Source: Dillenia suffruticosa (lineage: Eukaryota; Streptophyta; Magnoliopsida; Dilleniales; Dilleniaceae). Taken from it: 64,000 bases of DNA. The stretch is from positions 7,068,001 through 7,132,000 of the forward strand of contig JAVTVX010000010.1 of NCBI GenBank assembly GCA_033439265.1. The letters run 5' to 3'. Positions within the stretch are counted from its first letter, which is position 1, and each line of letters starts with the position of its first letter. A program made the position numbers and the translations under genes. Of this stretch, positions 36,576-49,884 are shown piece after piece. The notes beneath the pieces are model-generated. The model worked only from the letters and a program-made list of their open reading frames with translations. It was not told the origin of the DNA and did no database searches.

Positions 36576-39500
36576 ACCTGGTATCGGACAAATTTTGAGT
36601 CCTTCCTCTTTGAGATTAGATGATCCTATTTCTCAAATGAATTCTTTTTCACAATAATTTTTTTGTATTCTTCTTACCTCTTCAAATTATTTTCAATGCG
36701 TTGCTCAATCTCTTAGATCACATTACAAAGGACCCTCTTGTTGAGAAAACTTTGAGACCGATCACAATTAACATTAAAATTTTACAAAAAATTAGAGGAT
36801 GAAAACAAGTTATTTGGGTCTCTCATTCTCTTGGAGAGCAATTCGCACATATTCGTCAAGAAATCTTTTAAATGAAGGATTTTCCTTCCTATTAAGAAGT
36901 GAAATCCATGATCCAACGAGTAGAAGCAATTATGAAGTTTGAGAATGCTTCTCAATCTAAAGTAGAAGAGCATGATTTCAATTCGACTACCGAATGGTAA
37001 GTGGTCAATAAGGTGCAGCACGTGGCCAAAAAAATATGTGCTTACTATAAAAAACTTAATCATTAGTAAAAAAAAATGTTGGTTTCTTTATCCTTACCTG
37101 AGACCTGAGCACCTAAAAAGAAATGGCCAAATCTCCTCAAATATGGCTCAGAATGCAGCATTTGAGTTGACAATCAAAAATATCATATCAAAAATACTAC
37201 TCAAGCAAGTAACGATCAATGCATGTATTTGATTAAACTCAACTTTGAATTTCCAAAATTGATTAGTAGGTTTGGTTGTGATCATCATATGGTTATGGAT
37301 AAAAAGCAATTTTAAAAACTAAAAGCTATCCCAAATTATAAAACAATAAAGATTGCTAATAGGAATAATTTGAATGTGAGAGAATTTGAAAAAATTAATT
37401 TTTTTTGGAAAAAAATTCTAATACTTTATATATTTCTGAATTTTTCTCTAGTCTTATGTTTATTAGTCAAATTACTATAGATCAAAATTATAAAGTTATA
37501 TTTGATTCTAACACTATCGTTTTTCATTATCTCAAAACAAACCAAGTGATTGGTAGGGGATTTAGGAGAAACAAGTTTTATTTTTTAAATTAAGATAATC
37601 ATGTACACATGGCATATCAAAGAGAAAGTTATATTTTGTGGTATGTTAGGTTAGCTCACCCTAATAAACAAGTTTTGAATTAACTATTTCCAACAAAAAA
37701 TTATGAAGATAAATATTGTGAAATTTGTATTTTTGAAATATAAACTCGAATGTATTATCCGATTTCATAAACAACTTATAAAAATATTTTTAATCTTGTT
37801 CATAATGACATTTTGATATCTCTTGTAGTATCTATATGAGATTTTAAATATTTTATATCTTTTATTGATGATAAGATTAGATACACATGGATGTATATGC
37901 TCATTTCAAAAACACAAACATTTGAAACATTTAAAAAGTTCTAAATTATATCACTAAGCAATACAACACAAATATAAAATACTTAGGACAAACAATGGAG
38001 GAATACATGAATAATGCATTTACAACTTTTTTAGAAAAAAATGGAATAATTTATTAAATCTCATGTCCATATACCGCAACAGAATAGAATAGTTAAAAGA
38101 AAAAATTGACATTGATTTGAGATAACAAAAACAATCATATTCTATACTAATATGTTTAAAATTTTTTGAAACAATATAGTTAGTATTGTCGCTCACCTAA
38201 TTAACGGCTCACTTACTAGGATATTCCAAGAAAAATCTCCCTTAAAAGTTATCACTAAAACCAAATCAAATATTACTCACATAAAAGTATTTGGACGCAT
38301 ATGTTATGAACATATACCAGAATAATTTAGAAATAAATTGGATAGAAAAGGGAGATGGTATGTTTTCATAGGATATTGATCATTTCAAAAGGGTTATATA
38401 TGTTATAATTCCACAACTAACAAAATATATATATCAAAATATATGATATTTGTAGAAAATGAATTCTATTTTACAGATATAAGTGAAAAGAGAACACCAT
38501 AAAAGAAAGATTTGTAAGTTTTCTTGTTAATTCCAAAACAAATTAGCAATGTTTCTCGTCAATCTAATGAAGAAGAAAATTCAAAATAAAAGCAAAAGAA
38601 AGAATTATTAGAAAATTTTGAGTAAATGAAAGATGGAAGCTCCTCTAAAACTAAAGGAAGTAGGGAGCAAGGGAGAGATTAAATCCAAAAAGACTTACTT
38701 CCTTCAAAAGTAAATGAGGAGTCTAAAAACTCGTCATCATCACTACTACCACTCAGAAGGTCAACAAGGTTGAGATTTCCTCCACCAAGATAGGAACACT
38801 ATATCTCTAAGGTCACATCTTATCTCATTGCTGACTATTATACTACCATTAATATTCACTGAGGTCACCAAGTATTCTTAAGTGGTATTGATCAGGTACA
38901 TGAGCTTAGAAACTTCAATGGGACCGATGATCACCCAAAATAGAGGAAAGGAATCTAAGAAGGGGTAGATGCTCACATAAAGAATAAGATTTGGGAAATA
39001 ATGACTCTCCCAAGAGGAAAGAAAGCAGTCAAATGCAAATGGGTTTACGAAATCAAGCATAAAAGTAACGGTTTAATTGATCCACTACAAGACCAGACTT
39101 GTAACTAAAAGATTTACCCAAACCTATAGAGTAGACTATACAGAGATTTTTGCACCTATAACAAATATGAATACTACGAGTGTTCTCTTGTCTATTGCCA
39201 CCAATAGGAGTTAGCCAAGGTATCAAATGGACATAAAGAATGTCTTCTTGCAAGGGGAACTAAAAGAGGAGGTTTACATGCATTTACCTTAAAAGATCAA
39301 CCAAAATCATGATGAACAAGTATGCAGATTGAGGAAAGCTATCTATGGTTTCAAACAATCTCCTCATGTCTGGCATGCAAAACTAAACTCAACATTTCTC
39401 AATAACAATTTTTAAAAATGCAATAGTGATTTTTCCTTATTTACTAAACTTGATAATGAAAGAATCACTATTATACTCATATACATTTATGATATCATTG

Positions 39501-39861
39501 TTATTAGGACCGATATGAATCATATTAATCAAATCAAAAATTTCTTTAAATCTAGTTTTGAAATTAAAGATTTAGAGTTACTAAATTATTTTTTAGAAAT
39601 AGAACTTGTTTACTCTCACAAGCGATTTGTCCTATTTCAAAAAAAGTATACTCTTGATCCTTTGCAAAAAATAAGTAAATTAGGAGCAAAACCAGCCATA
39701 GTCCTATCTCAACATCTAATGAAAGAAAGAATATTTATCAACTTTTCACAGATATAAAGAGATATCAAAGACTCGTTGAGAAACTCATTTACCTAAGTAT
39801 CACTAGACTCGACTTTGCATATGTTGTAAGTCAAATCAGTTGGTACATACAAGCTCATAGG

Positions 39862-40428
39862 GTGTGCCATTGGAAGGCGGCTAAAAGGACTCTTAGGAAT
39901 CTTAAAGGGTCTCCCAGAAGAGAAATCTGTATGAAAAATAATCAAAATTCAGAAATTGTGAGCTATTGTAACGTAGATTGGGTTGAAAATTCAATGGATA
40001 GAAAATCTATCACAGATTATTGTATATTTGTTGGTGAAAATCTCGTATCTTGGAAGAGCAAGAAACAATCTATAGTTTCAAGATCAAGTACAAAAGCTAA
40101 GTACAGAGCTATGGTAGTAGCAACTAGCGAAATCGTTTGGCTGAAAGTTCTAGTTGAAGAATTGGGATTTCCAATCATTTGTCCTATCAAACTCTTATAC
40201 GACAATCAGTTTGCTATTCATATTATTTCTAATCCCGTTTTCCATGAGAGAATAAAACATATTGAAACTAATTGTCATTTCATGCGCCAAAAGATTGAAA
40301 ACAATACCATAGTCACTCCTCACTTGAAAATTTATGAGCAACTTGCTAATATTTTTAGCAAGAGAATTGTAGCAAGTTCCATACAAAACATTCTTGACAA
40401 ATTAGGCTCCATAATATTTACTCACTAA
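39862..40428 (+). pseudogene. Copia RNase H remnant (188-codon open stretch)
   Basis: Reads as the C-terminal end of copia Pol: HWKAAKRTLRNLKGS, VSYCNVDWVENSMDRKSITD, SWKSKKQSIVSRSSTKAKYR, ATSEIVWLKVLVEELGF, LLYDNQFAIHI and HIETNCHFMRQKIENN. It ends at a stop just before the polypurine tract and right LTR. Upstream RT frames are broken, so only this domain stays open by chance. Confidence 0.85.
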
Positions 40429-40441
40429 AATTGAGGGATAG

Positions 40442-41057
40442 TGTTAAAATAGATCCAAATGAGACTCATTGATTGATTTAGTCAACTGTTATGATTGATT
40501 ATCAATCATTATGATTGACTTAATCAACTATCAACCATTTAATCATAATAATTAATTTAGTTAATTTTTTATGATTGACTTAATCATTACAGTTGATTTG
40601 GTTAATTATATATATTGGTTGATTTAATCAATTATTAAAATTGATTTAGTTAATCATTATATATTTGGTTAATTTAGTTACTGATTGATTTATTAAATTA
40701 TTACAAATTTAGAAAATTGACTTTATTTTGATTATTTTCCTTCCCACCAATTTTATTTTAATTTTTTTTCTTTTCTCTAATGGTTAATTTTTTGTATAAA
40801 TAGAAACTCTTTCCACAAATTGTAATCAAGTAAATAGAGACAATTTTCTCTTTCACAATTTGTTTTTTATTTTCTCTCTTGTAATATTTTTTAGTAATCA
40901 ATAAAAAAAAAATTCTTCATTTTCATCTTCTTCTTATTCGTGGTCTTGATATTGTATTTTTAATTCTATTTTGATATAATTGTCTTACATAAAAATAATT
41001 CTAGATTACATGTCTAGAAACACATGAGAAATCTAATATCGAGATTAAAATTTTTCA
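40442..41057 (+). repeat. 3' LTR of the copia element
   Basis: Partner of the left LTR, starting TGTTAAAATAGATCC after the polypurine tract and ending TTTTTCA. It has an extra stretch near 40940-41010 (TGATATTGTATTTTTAATTC and following) that the left copy lacks. Confidence 0.85.
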
Positions 41058-41324
41058 ACGGGATTGGGAGAGGGGGCTTCTTTCATGAATTTAAAAATAT
41101 ATATTTATATATATATTTCTCCATACCCTATGTGATGAGTGGCCAAATATGATGTGGCATACCTTCTGCCTTTGTTTCTTAATAGGTGTAGTTGTTAAAT
41201 GTTAAATGCAAGATGGGAGCATAAAATATGAGCATTTCACTAGTTGACACAAATAGACCTTGACCCAGAAGAATATGAAGCATTAATGTTTCCAGGTAAG
41301 TCATCTTCACAATTATCGCAAAAA

Positions 41325-41355
<31 letters not shown>

Positions 41356-42441
41356 TATCTTCACAATGACAGCCAAAGTGAGTTGTAATCTGACCTGTGA
41401 AGAAGCCCTAGTTGCCTAAGCAACGTGCTGCTCTAGATGGCCGCCAATGGGGTTTAGTTGACTACTCCAAAATTTTGCCTTGTGGAAGAATCGTTGAAGA
41501 AGCTTTGTGGCCAAGCATAAACACATATTTGTAAGCAATATATATATATAGTACACGTTGTATTTCTTTCTCGTGGAATAAGAAGGAACAGCGCAGCCGC
41601 AGATTCAAGATTGTTTTAAGTTTAATTGCGAGCTGATTCCTAGGTTTTGTTGGAGTATTTTATTTTGAATGACAACAAAAACTGACATTTAGGAGTACAT
41701 TTTTGGCATGTTGAAGCGTACTTTAAGGTCCCTTAATGCAGTGAGATCTTATGGACTTGACCTTCTAGACGCCAGAGTTTGAGGATTTTAAGCGAAAGGT
41801 TCACATTTAAGCAAGTAGTTGATACAAGAAAAGATATGAGAAAGCCAACTTTTACTGAAATTTGGAGATGGAGACAAAAAATGGGGGGGCGGGGGGAAGG
41901 GGGAGGGAGGGAGAGAGAGAGAGAGAGAGAGCTTCAAGTTATTGTGACATTGGTGCAACCAAATATTGAATTCATTGTCCAAACCTAGAGACAAATCTAG
42001 GATTGATTTAATGCACATATTAAAATCCATAAGCATAGACTCCCAAATCTAAAGCATACTGAAATGGGCATAAGAGAATTGGCATAAACATCAGACCCAC
42101 AAGGAGTAAACCTTATTTTCTTTTTCCTTTTTTGCTTTATTCAACTGAATTTTTGCTTACAGGTCTACAAGTAAATAGTAAATAAGAGCAATTTGTAATC
42201 TAATTAGAATGATTTCATGTCCTTAGTTATCAAAAAAAAAAAAATCTAAAGTACCTTCCTTTTAATTTGAATCGGGCCTTTTCCCAAAAATTTAACAAAA
42301 AAAGGAGAGAGAAGATAAAAAACACTTGGTTATTCTTATTCTCTTATTGTTTTCTACTGAAAAGGACTTGTACAAATAAGCATGGCGCAACTGATACTAG
42401 TTTGCAGCTCGCAGCACTATATATAAAACTATCCAGGCCGC
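41058..42441. other. Intergenic region, microsatellites only
   Basis: Contains an (AT)n at 41333-41358 after an A-run, a G/GA-rich stretch at 41882-41931, and an A-run at about 42232-42245. No gene is seen. Confidence 0.6.
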
Positions 42442-43465
42442 TCAAGTTCCAGCAAAATCCTTAACGGTAAAACCAACTTTCTCAAACTTGCCAATCTCAC
42501 TGTTTTCTCTGTATCTCATATAGTCAGCACAAAGAAAAGGCTTGTAGAGCCTCTTCTTTCCCTCTCCCACAACCTCGTTGGGAGCGAGTACAACCTTGTC
42601 ATCTTCAAAGCACCAAAAGAAAGCCAGAGAAAGTCTATTCACTGGTTTCTTTAGAACAACGCGATGTTCAGAAGACCTTAGCTTCCCGTTACTCCATGCC
42701 TGCATTAAATCGCCGATGTTCACAACCAGAGTACCTTCACATGGGTTGATCTCCACCCACTTGCCTTCCTTAGATCTTACCTGAAGTCCCCCAATCTCAT
42801 CTTGATAAACAATGGTTATACAGCTCATGTCAGTGTGCATTCCCAGCCCTTCAACTTCCTTAGCATCATTACAAGGTGGCAAGTAGTTGTTTATTCTTAA
42901 ATACCCACGGCACTTTCCAAATTCCTTTTTGAAGAATTTTTTCTCAAAATCATCTCCTAGAGTTCCCAGAACAATTTCTACAATTTTCTGTGACAACATT
43001 GTCATTATGGTCCCATATTCCTGCATCACCTCACTGACAAACAAAACATACGCAAAAGTTCAACATAAGTCTCCTAGGTTAAGGTTGAAGAAGTAAATGT
43101 TCATTTTACCTGAATTCAGTGTTCGGCTTATTGAAGAGGACTTGTGAAGAGCTTTCTGCGGAGGACAAGAAATCAGGACCAGACACTCGAAGACTTTCAT
43201 AGAAAGGGGATGCAATGAACTGAGGAGTGTAGGTCTTTAGGTAGGAAGATGGACCTGCCCTGAGTTTAGACTCTAGAGAGAGGCTGAAAATGTCAGCTGT
43301 GATAGAATGTAGCTTCTTGTAAACATCTTGGGAGATACCATGATTAGTGATGTAGAAGAAACCCCATTCTCTGCAGGCAACAGAGAGGGAGGAAAGAGAG
43401 GAGTGATCTAACGGCTGAGAGATGTCGAGAACAGGAAGATCTATGGCGGTTTGGGATATAGGCAT
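42442..43465 (-). CDS. 2-oxoglutarate/Fe(II)-dependent dioxygenase (gibberellin 20-oxidase-like)
   Basis: Two exons, 43465-43110 and 43033-42442, separated by a 76-bp GT-AG intron, give 315 aa. The N-terminal DIOX_N domain has LPVLDISQPL, ACREWGFFYITNHGIS and the FFSL-type helix. The C-terminal double-stranded beta-helix carries all expected residues: H185-T-D187 in GMHTDMS, distal His242 in SSEHRVV, and the 2-oxoglutarate clamp R252-L-S254 in NRLSLAFF. It belongs to the plant DOXC class that oxidises small molecules. The substrate cannot be told from sequence; resemblance to uncharacterised GA20ox-like proteins is from memory. Both exons are clean. The start is the first ATG before IDLPVLDIS; a longer frame upstream reaches into the promoter. 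Confidence 0.9.
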
Positions 43466-43518
43466 TGTTATCTGGGAGCAAATAAGAAAAGGGTTAGTTT
43501 GTTTGGTTGGACATAGGG

Positions 43519-43530
43519 TGTATATATAAC
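43519..43530 (-). promoter_or_regulatory. Putative TATA box of the dioxygenase gene
   Basis: GTTATATATACA on the minus strand, about 55-65 bases before the ATG at 43465. Position and sequence suit a plant TATA box with a short leader. Confidence 0.5.
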
Positions 43531-46399
43531 TAGTTGGGTAGGAAACAGCAGACCGCATACATACATACGTACTACTGCATCCTTGAAATGAATACAAGCT
43601 TCAGGAATAGGATGTATACAAAAGAAACAGTTTTATTTCGTTTGCCTTGTCGGCACCTTATTATAAGATATGTTTTTTTTCTTCTTCGTGTCACAATATG
43701 AGACAAATTTTTATTTATTTAATGTATATGTGAGGCTATCTTTTCATCTCAAGCCAAACTCCTCTTGCAAACCACAAATGCAAAAAAAAAAAGAAAAAAA
43801 GAGAAAAAAAAGTTCAATTAAAAGGTTGTGGCCGCTGACCATGACATTTTGAAGAAGGCTAATTAAGAATTCAAATGGACTACTTATTTATAAGTTTTGA
43901 CACAACAAATTGGCTGTTCCTGGCAGTATATAGTTTGATGGTTTTTAATGTGAGGAGGTCAAATGATTGGCGGATTGGTTTCTTAAGTTTACAAGGAAAT
44001 GGGCAACAAGAGGCATGAATGATGGGTATGTGCCGGTTATATTTACTTTACATCAATTTCTGTGATGCGTGGGTTTTTGAGCTTAGATTAGACTCTTGTG
44101 GAATCTACAAAGTCTCGGGCTTAGTTTGGGAGCTGGGGAAGAAAAGAAAATATTTAAAAATATATTACTTTTACTTTTATATTTTTTTTGTTTTTAAATC
44201 TGAATAATTTTGCCAAAGGTAGAATGACATCAGTCCTGTGATCTTCAGAGTTTTGTAAAAATTTGTTTCCTTGATAATTAATTAAGAATCGGATGATCCA
44301 ATATTCTCCTTTTGTTTTGAGTTTTGTGGCCTTCACTTTGAGATACACGTGAATTAAACAACATTTTATGCCATCTATATTTTTTTTTAATTCGTGATTT
44401 ACCTGATTAATCTGATTCGAATATTGTGGGACTCATTCTAGAAATTGATTCTTTTAAATCATTTTTTATCATTTAGAGGATTTAAACTCGAGATCTTTAA
44501 TTAAGGGAGTAGAGTGTTTGAGATTCAACTAAATAAATTTGGTACCATCTACATGATATATCAAGTATAAATTTATTTTATACCAATCTTTTAAGAATGG
44601 AATTGGTATACTAAAATTTTTATTTCCATTCATCAGTTTTATGAAAGAAAGTTTTTAAACTTTTAAAAGGATTTTCTTTTGTCCTAATTATTTTTTTTTT
44701 CCCTGTACCCCCTTCGATTTTCAAACGAAGGAATACAATAGTTTTTCTTCAAAATCTTTTCGTTTCTAACAGTTTCCCTATTCCCTCCCAAACGAAGGTC
44801 CAATGTCAAACAGGACAAGGGTAATACCTTTTGACGGGTCCAGCTTCTAAGAACCTCGATGCGGAAAATGCTTGGCCTCCAATTTTTCAAGAGATGAATG
44901 ATAAAATAATTAGAGTGATTGGATACAACTCAATACTCTCCATTTCTATCAAAGTCAATACTTATTGAGATCCCAAAACTTACCCTCGAATGTGCCAAGA
45001 AATTGAATTTCTTGTACTATTCTAATTTTTTGTTTTGGGGGGTACAAGATGAACGATTTTGTACTATTCTAATGTTAAACGACATAATAAGATTATTATT
45101 GGGGTTTAATAAATGCAACAATGATATTACTTAATTATAAAAGAAAGCAACTGTAGGATTTTTGTTTTTGTAGAACTTCTTTTATGTGGGAAATACTTCT
45201 AGATTTTGATGCATCTAATATTAACTTTGTACCTTTTCAAAATCAAAATTCATGAACCTATGAGATGATAATTATATCTTATTCTTCAAAATACAAGGGT
45301 TTTTTCTTTTTCTTCTTTTTTTTTTTCCTTTATCACCATTGTATTATGTCATTACTTTTAAATGGCATATGTACTAAATGTGACGTCTCAATCTAATGTT
45401 TTGGGTTCCCTCTAGAGAGCATCAAATTGATTGCCAAAGAGCTTTGGCCGGAGTGACACCTTTCCCATATAATAAAATCGAATTCCAGTCCTAATATGTA
45501 CCCAAAAAAGAAAAAAAAAACATCAAATTGATTTCATTTGTCTCAATTTGTTTCTATTTTGATGAATTATACTAAAGTGAAAATTTCTATGTAGGAAATA
45601 TAGTGTTTTAAGAATAAAAATAATTTTTTTTAAAAAACATTTCAAATTATTTTTATAAAAATAAAAATAAAAATATTTTCTAAGCCTGGTTGACTCTAGT
45701 TCCACTTTCCCACGTGGGCCCAATTGTATGACACGAATAATTACCCGATCGCATTGCCCATTCTTCGTCCCAAGCAAGAATGCCAAAATGAGTTTAAAAT
45801 TTACCTGAAAACAAGTTTTTGTTTTTGTTTCTGTTTCGTTTTAGTTTTGTTTTATCTTTTATTTATTTATTTTTACCCAAAAAGAGGCTCAGCGGTATAA
45901 TTCTACAAGTGTTGGGTGATCGAGAGATCAATTTAACATGGTAATTGAAACACGCAAGAAACCACAATAATTGCACATAGCTGAGACCAATTTGCAGTAG
46001 AGCAACTGGGCAATAACATGAGTATATGTTAGATCGGATTGTGGCAAATAGCAGGATGGAAATGCCAGCAACAGATTTTTTAACCCAAGGATTTGTGTGA
46101 CAGGCTATGCTAATTGAGTGAAGGGCAGCATGGGGGCAGGCGTTGGGGTGCAGTCCCCCTTAATGGTGATGGTTACCTGGCCGGTTACCCGTATGAGTGG
46201 TGAATCCTGAAGGCCTTGATTAAGCCTTAGTGATAGGGATCAATACTCCAATACACACATACGTGTGTGTGTGTGTGTGTGTTGGGGGGGGCTGAGTAAA
46301 AGTTTTAGAAACGGTACACAAAGGGACATTTGACTCCACTGCTGTTTTCTCTCCTGCTCTTCAACCTGAATTCCTTGCATCACGAGGTTTCCTTTTTGA
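43531..46399. other. Long AT-rich intergenic region
   Basis: Many A/T homopolymers and a (GT)n at 46263-46282. Near 45885-45950 AGAGGCTCAGCGGTATAATT resembles a pol III A box, but no convincing B box follows. No gene is seen. Confidence 0.5.
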
Positions 46400-47090
46400 T
46401 CTCACAACTACTCAAGCTTCTTAAGATACCGGACATGGAGGGTTTCTGAATTCGCAGCATTCGAACTACTGTGAAACTGATTCACTTTAGGTACTTGGGT
46501 TTAAGAGGCCCTAGCTTAGAAGAACTTCCAGCATCCATCAATCACTTGCACAACCTGCAGACACTGGATCTGATTCAGCATGACAAACTTTCAGCCCATT
46601 ACACTTTTGATGCAGAAAATGGAAATATGGAAGATGAAAAACATCTTTATATGAATCACTACAAGCATTTGAAAACTCTGATCTTCCATAAGTGCAAACC
46701 ACTGGATGCAAAATGATTCAGTCAAATCTCATGAATTCCCGCCAAACCTCTTGAGCTGAACCTTGATCGATTCACACATCAAAGACAACATAATGCACAT
46801 ATTGGAGAAAATAAGTTTTTTAAGTCAAAAGGAGTGCATACATAAGGAAAAATCTTCAGCATCAGATTTTCATTAGCTTAAGCTGGCTGAAACTTAGCTT
46901 CTTATGGAATTTGCAGAAGTTAATTTTTGAAGAATAATCCCTATAGAGGCTTGCAGAATTGCAAATTGTTTACTGCGACAATATAAGAGGCCTCCTAGAT
47001 AACACGAAGTCCCCTGCTCTCCAGAACTTGGGAGATATTGTACTTGTGTGCGGCAGACAATCCCTTGGGAAGGCTTCAAGGGGCCGATAG
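46400..47090 (+). pseudogene. NLR-type leucine-rich-repeat relic
   Basis: The open stretch 46471-46716 reads KLIHFRYLGLRGPSLEELPA, then SINHLHNLQTLDLI, the usual wording of the first LRRs of CC-type NLR resistance proteins. LKLLKIPDMEGF precedes it, and later pieces read LAELQIVYCDNIRGLLDNTK and SPALQNLGDIVLV near 46950-47040. Stops and frameshifts separate these, and no NB-ARC or coiled-coil part was found upstream. It is a fragment of a former immune-receptor gene. Confidence 0.65.
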
Positions 47091-48329
47091 CTATAAAATT
47101 TGCCACACAGCCTGTATCAAGATAACAGGGACCTCTCCTCCCAGAATAGCTGCTCCAGTACTTCATGCTGCATTGCAATTCATTATAGGAATTCAGCCAG
47201 AAATCAGTAGTAACTGAATGAAAGCTCCCATTCTGGCTTTGAGGTATTAAAATGTTCTCTCACGTACTAATGCTATTGAGATTTTGGAGGATTGTGGACC
47301 AATTCAATTTTTCTAGCATTGCCAATCTGTAACAAGATTCTGACTTCAATTCCTTAATTTAGCATGAATTTTTACATCCCAAAACGACTGTATCGTTCTC
47401 TCTGAAAGGATGCCACTGACAGTTTTCGCTTGCAAACTTCTCTCCACCTTCACCAATTGTTTGGTAGCATGATATTGGGGCCATGAAATTGGATTTGTAA
47501 GACCAAGGATTGAAAATAAATTGGTGCTATAATTGTAACAGGATTGCAATTCATAGGAACTCAAATAAGAGATCAGTAATAACTTCTGTGAAGCATTACG
47601 TAAGAATGGGCAAATTGTAAAGGAATGAGCTCTTCCACAAAGAAGATATTGCTACAGGAGGAAAGCCCAATCCAGATTGATTATCTCTCTTCAAGAGAGA
47701 GATATCCTAAGGTCCTATGGTAAGGTATTTTTGAAATGAAGAAAGAGAAAGAGAGAGAGAGAGAGAGATCAAATCGGGAGAGAAGGCCGAGTTAAAAGGT
47801 GTTGACAACATGCTATCCAAAAAATAGTTTTGATACATAAGACAATCTAGCCCTAGCAAGGTAAAGTTCTGAGCCAATTATTATAAATTTTTTGTAATAC
47901 GCAAACATGGTTTCAATAATCATAATTCTGTTCATACAATGTATCCATTTTAAAGATTAAATGCAGTCAAAAGTAAGGAACTTGTGTCCTGTCAGATGAT
48001 CCAAATTTGTTTTATTTGTGGAATTTGGAGGGGTCAAAGCCCCATCCCCAATATTAACTGCATCGTATGATGACTGTGCCCTAATCAACCATCTCTCTCC
48101 CAAAGTCGACTCCTCCACAAAGCATCAATTCAAACCCAATAATCACCTTTATCCTAAATAGTCAAATTCTTCAAATGAATTTTTATCAAACACAAAGCAC
48201 AACATATATTTCAACCCAGAAAAAACACAAGCCACGAGTCAAAACACCGAAAAACTCATCTGGGCCAGGATGGAAGAGTCAAAAATTACAAGCTTAATTA
48301 ATGAATGTTTCAGAAAGAATACCTATGAA
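47091..48329. other. Intergenic region
   Basis: A GA microsatellite lies near 47740-47769. Frames on either strand show no domain wording. No gene was recognised apart from the flanking relic and the CHCH gene. Confidence 0.5.
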
Positions 48330-48512
48330 CTATGTTGATGAAGATGAATTTTGCTTCTTTAAGGAACAGGAAGCCTTGAAGGCATCAACATGAGACTGAC
48401 ATTTCGTATAGTCCCCTTTGTTATCTTCCAAGCACTTCTTCAAAGCCTCAACGTCGCAGGGTGACGCTCGTTTCTTCGCTCCGCCGCTTTCATTCCGTGT
48501 CTTCGATTCCAT
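48330..48512 (-). CDS. Small CHCH-domain protein (Cox19-like family)
   Basis: 60 aa starting MESKTRNESGGAKKRASPCD and ending NSSSST. Cysteines occur as C-X7-C (CDVEALKKC) and C-X10-C (CQSHVDAFKASC) around ALKKCLEDNKGDYTKC, a twin-helix CHCH pattern seen in mitochondrial intermembrane-space assembly factors. The plant At1g02160-type proteins, as I recall them, share SPCEVEALKKCLE wording. Spacing differs from the classical twin CX9C, so a role in cytochrome oxidase assembly is only suggested. The frame extends nine codons upstream to another ATG; I prefer the MESK start as it begins the conserved protein. Confidence 0.75.
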   Translation of the reverse strand: MESKTRNESGGAKKRASPCDVEALKKCLEDNKGDYTKCQSHVDAFKASCSLKKQNSSSST

Positions 48513-49884
48513 CGTTCCCTTACAATTGGCCGAAGTCAAATTCGACTACCATTTCGATTTTATCGCAATTGAAACTACGGCGACCCAAAATGCCTTGGGC
48601 TCAGCCCCAGCCTGGCCCATTTAATTTTTGTCCATGAAAGAAATATGTATCGTGCCTCTGCTCGGTTGGTTTTCGCCGTGTTTGCGAGGCTAATAATCAA
48701 GCACGGTCACCCTTCCGGTCAGAATACCCGGCATATATTGTACTTCTTTAATTAATAAAATAAAATAAAATAAATTTCATTTCACTCGACATCTCAGACC
48801 ATTTTGATTTTGTCGGCTAAATATTCACCGAGTTTTCAATTTGTTTTGTTGCTGATAACAATAGAATTTCATACTTAAATGCCTTAATTTTAATTTTAAT
48901 TTTGAGTCTCCTATTTATGTTAATAATGACGATGGTGTTTGATATTTTGATTTATTTATTTTATTAAAATCTCTTAAATTGTCAATATTTTGGTGTCTGT
49001 TTAATTAGTTTAACTTTTAGTGGTATTTACCAATTTGTATACATTTAATATTATCTTTGTATGAAATTGAAATTACATTATTGGATTGGAACTTATATTT
49101 ATTAAATTAATATTTTAAATTATGTGAATACATTATATGTATAGGAGCCAAAAATGGAGTATTGAAATGTTATTCATAAGTCCCTCATGATAGTTCAAAT
49201 ATTAAAATTTCCCAACTTTCATTCTCTCTTTCCTGATTCAATTCCGTTTGATTGAATCTTCTTTTATATAAAAAAAAGAAATATTATTGATAAAAAATTG
49301 AGACGACGATAAAAATGAAGGGAATTGATTGACTTTAAAATTTATTGTTGCTCTTGTTATTACGATTTTTTTTCATGTATTATAATTTGAGTAATTACAC
49401 GAGACCAAATATTTCATATTATTTTGAGGATACGTAGCATATATATACATATAAATATATTAATCGTGATGGTTGTAAATTTTTTCTGCAAACGATTATG
49501 GTAATGGTAGGCATATTACTCATCATCAACAAAATTCAAATTAAAATTTTACCCATTTTAATGGAAACAATTCAAAATCAACATTTTTCCATTTTTAATG
49601 GAAAGGGAAACGAAACGCCATTTCAGAATCAAAATTAAAAAAACTCATTTTTTATGAAGAAAACACCCTTCAAGACTAACGGCGATACAAACGCCGTCTT
49701 TACCACCCCCAGTTTGTCCAATTATTTAAACATAACAGAGCGTTTGGTGGAGAGGCGCCCGTAGACAGCGTATTTGAAAAGCCAACACAAACGGCTAGTC
49801 CGCCCACCCACACCATCCTGATATTCATCTCTCTCTTTCTACATTTTCTCACAAATCTCTCTCTCTCACAGATTCAGATCTCTA
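48513..49884. other. Divergent intergenic region between the CHCH and KIN-10C genes
   Basis: Mostly AT-rich. The last 200 bases are more GC-rich and form the KIN-10C promoter and CT-rich leader (CTCTCTTTCTACATTTTCTC). Two MSA-like AACGG motifs are listed separately. No other gene is seen. Confidence 0.55.
49674..49797 (+). promoter_or_regulatory. MSA-like (AACGG) elements upstream of KIN-10C
   Basis: CTAACGGC at about 49676-49683 and AACGGCTA at 49790-49797 match the core of the mitosis-specific activator element (YCYAACGGYYA) bound by three-repeat MYB factors that drive G2/M transcription. They lie about 200 and 90 bases before the start codon. Regulation is inferred from position and the motif only. 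Confidence 0.45.

Larger units (their letters stand above)
36017..41057 (+). mobile_element. Decayed Ty1/copia retrotransposon with two LTRs
   Basis: Direct repeats 36017-36575 and 40442-41057 start TGTTAAAATAGAT and end ATTTTTCA. A primer binding site (TGGTATCGGA) follows the left LTR, and a purine-rich stretch (ATTGAGGGATAG) precedes the right one. The interior reads gag-integrase-RT-RNase H in copia order: PQQNRIVKRKN and VFGRICYEHIP near 38060-38320, KCKWVYEIKHKSNGLIDP near 39040, then RNase H. Stops are frequent. The LTRs differ in length (559 and 616 bp), and the flanking pentamers (GATTT, ACGGG) do not match. It is an old, dead copy. Confidence 0.88.

Noticed and set aside
46894-47178. 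94-codon minus-strand frame
   Set aside because: The plus strand of the same interval carries NLR leucine-rich-repeat wording, so this is a shadow.
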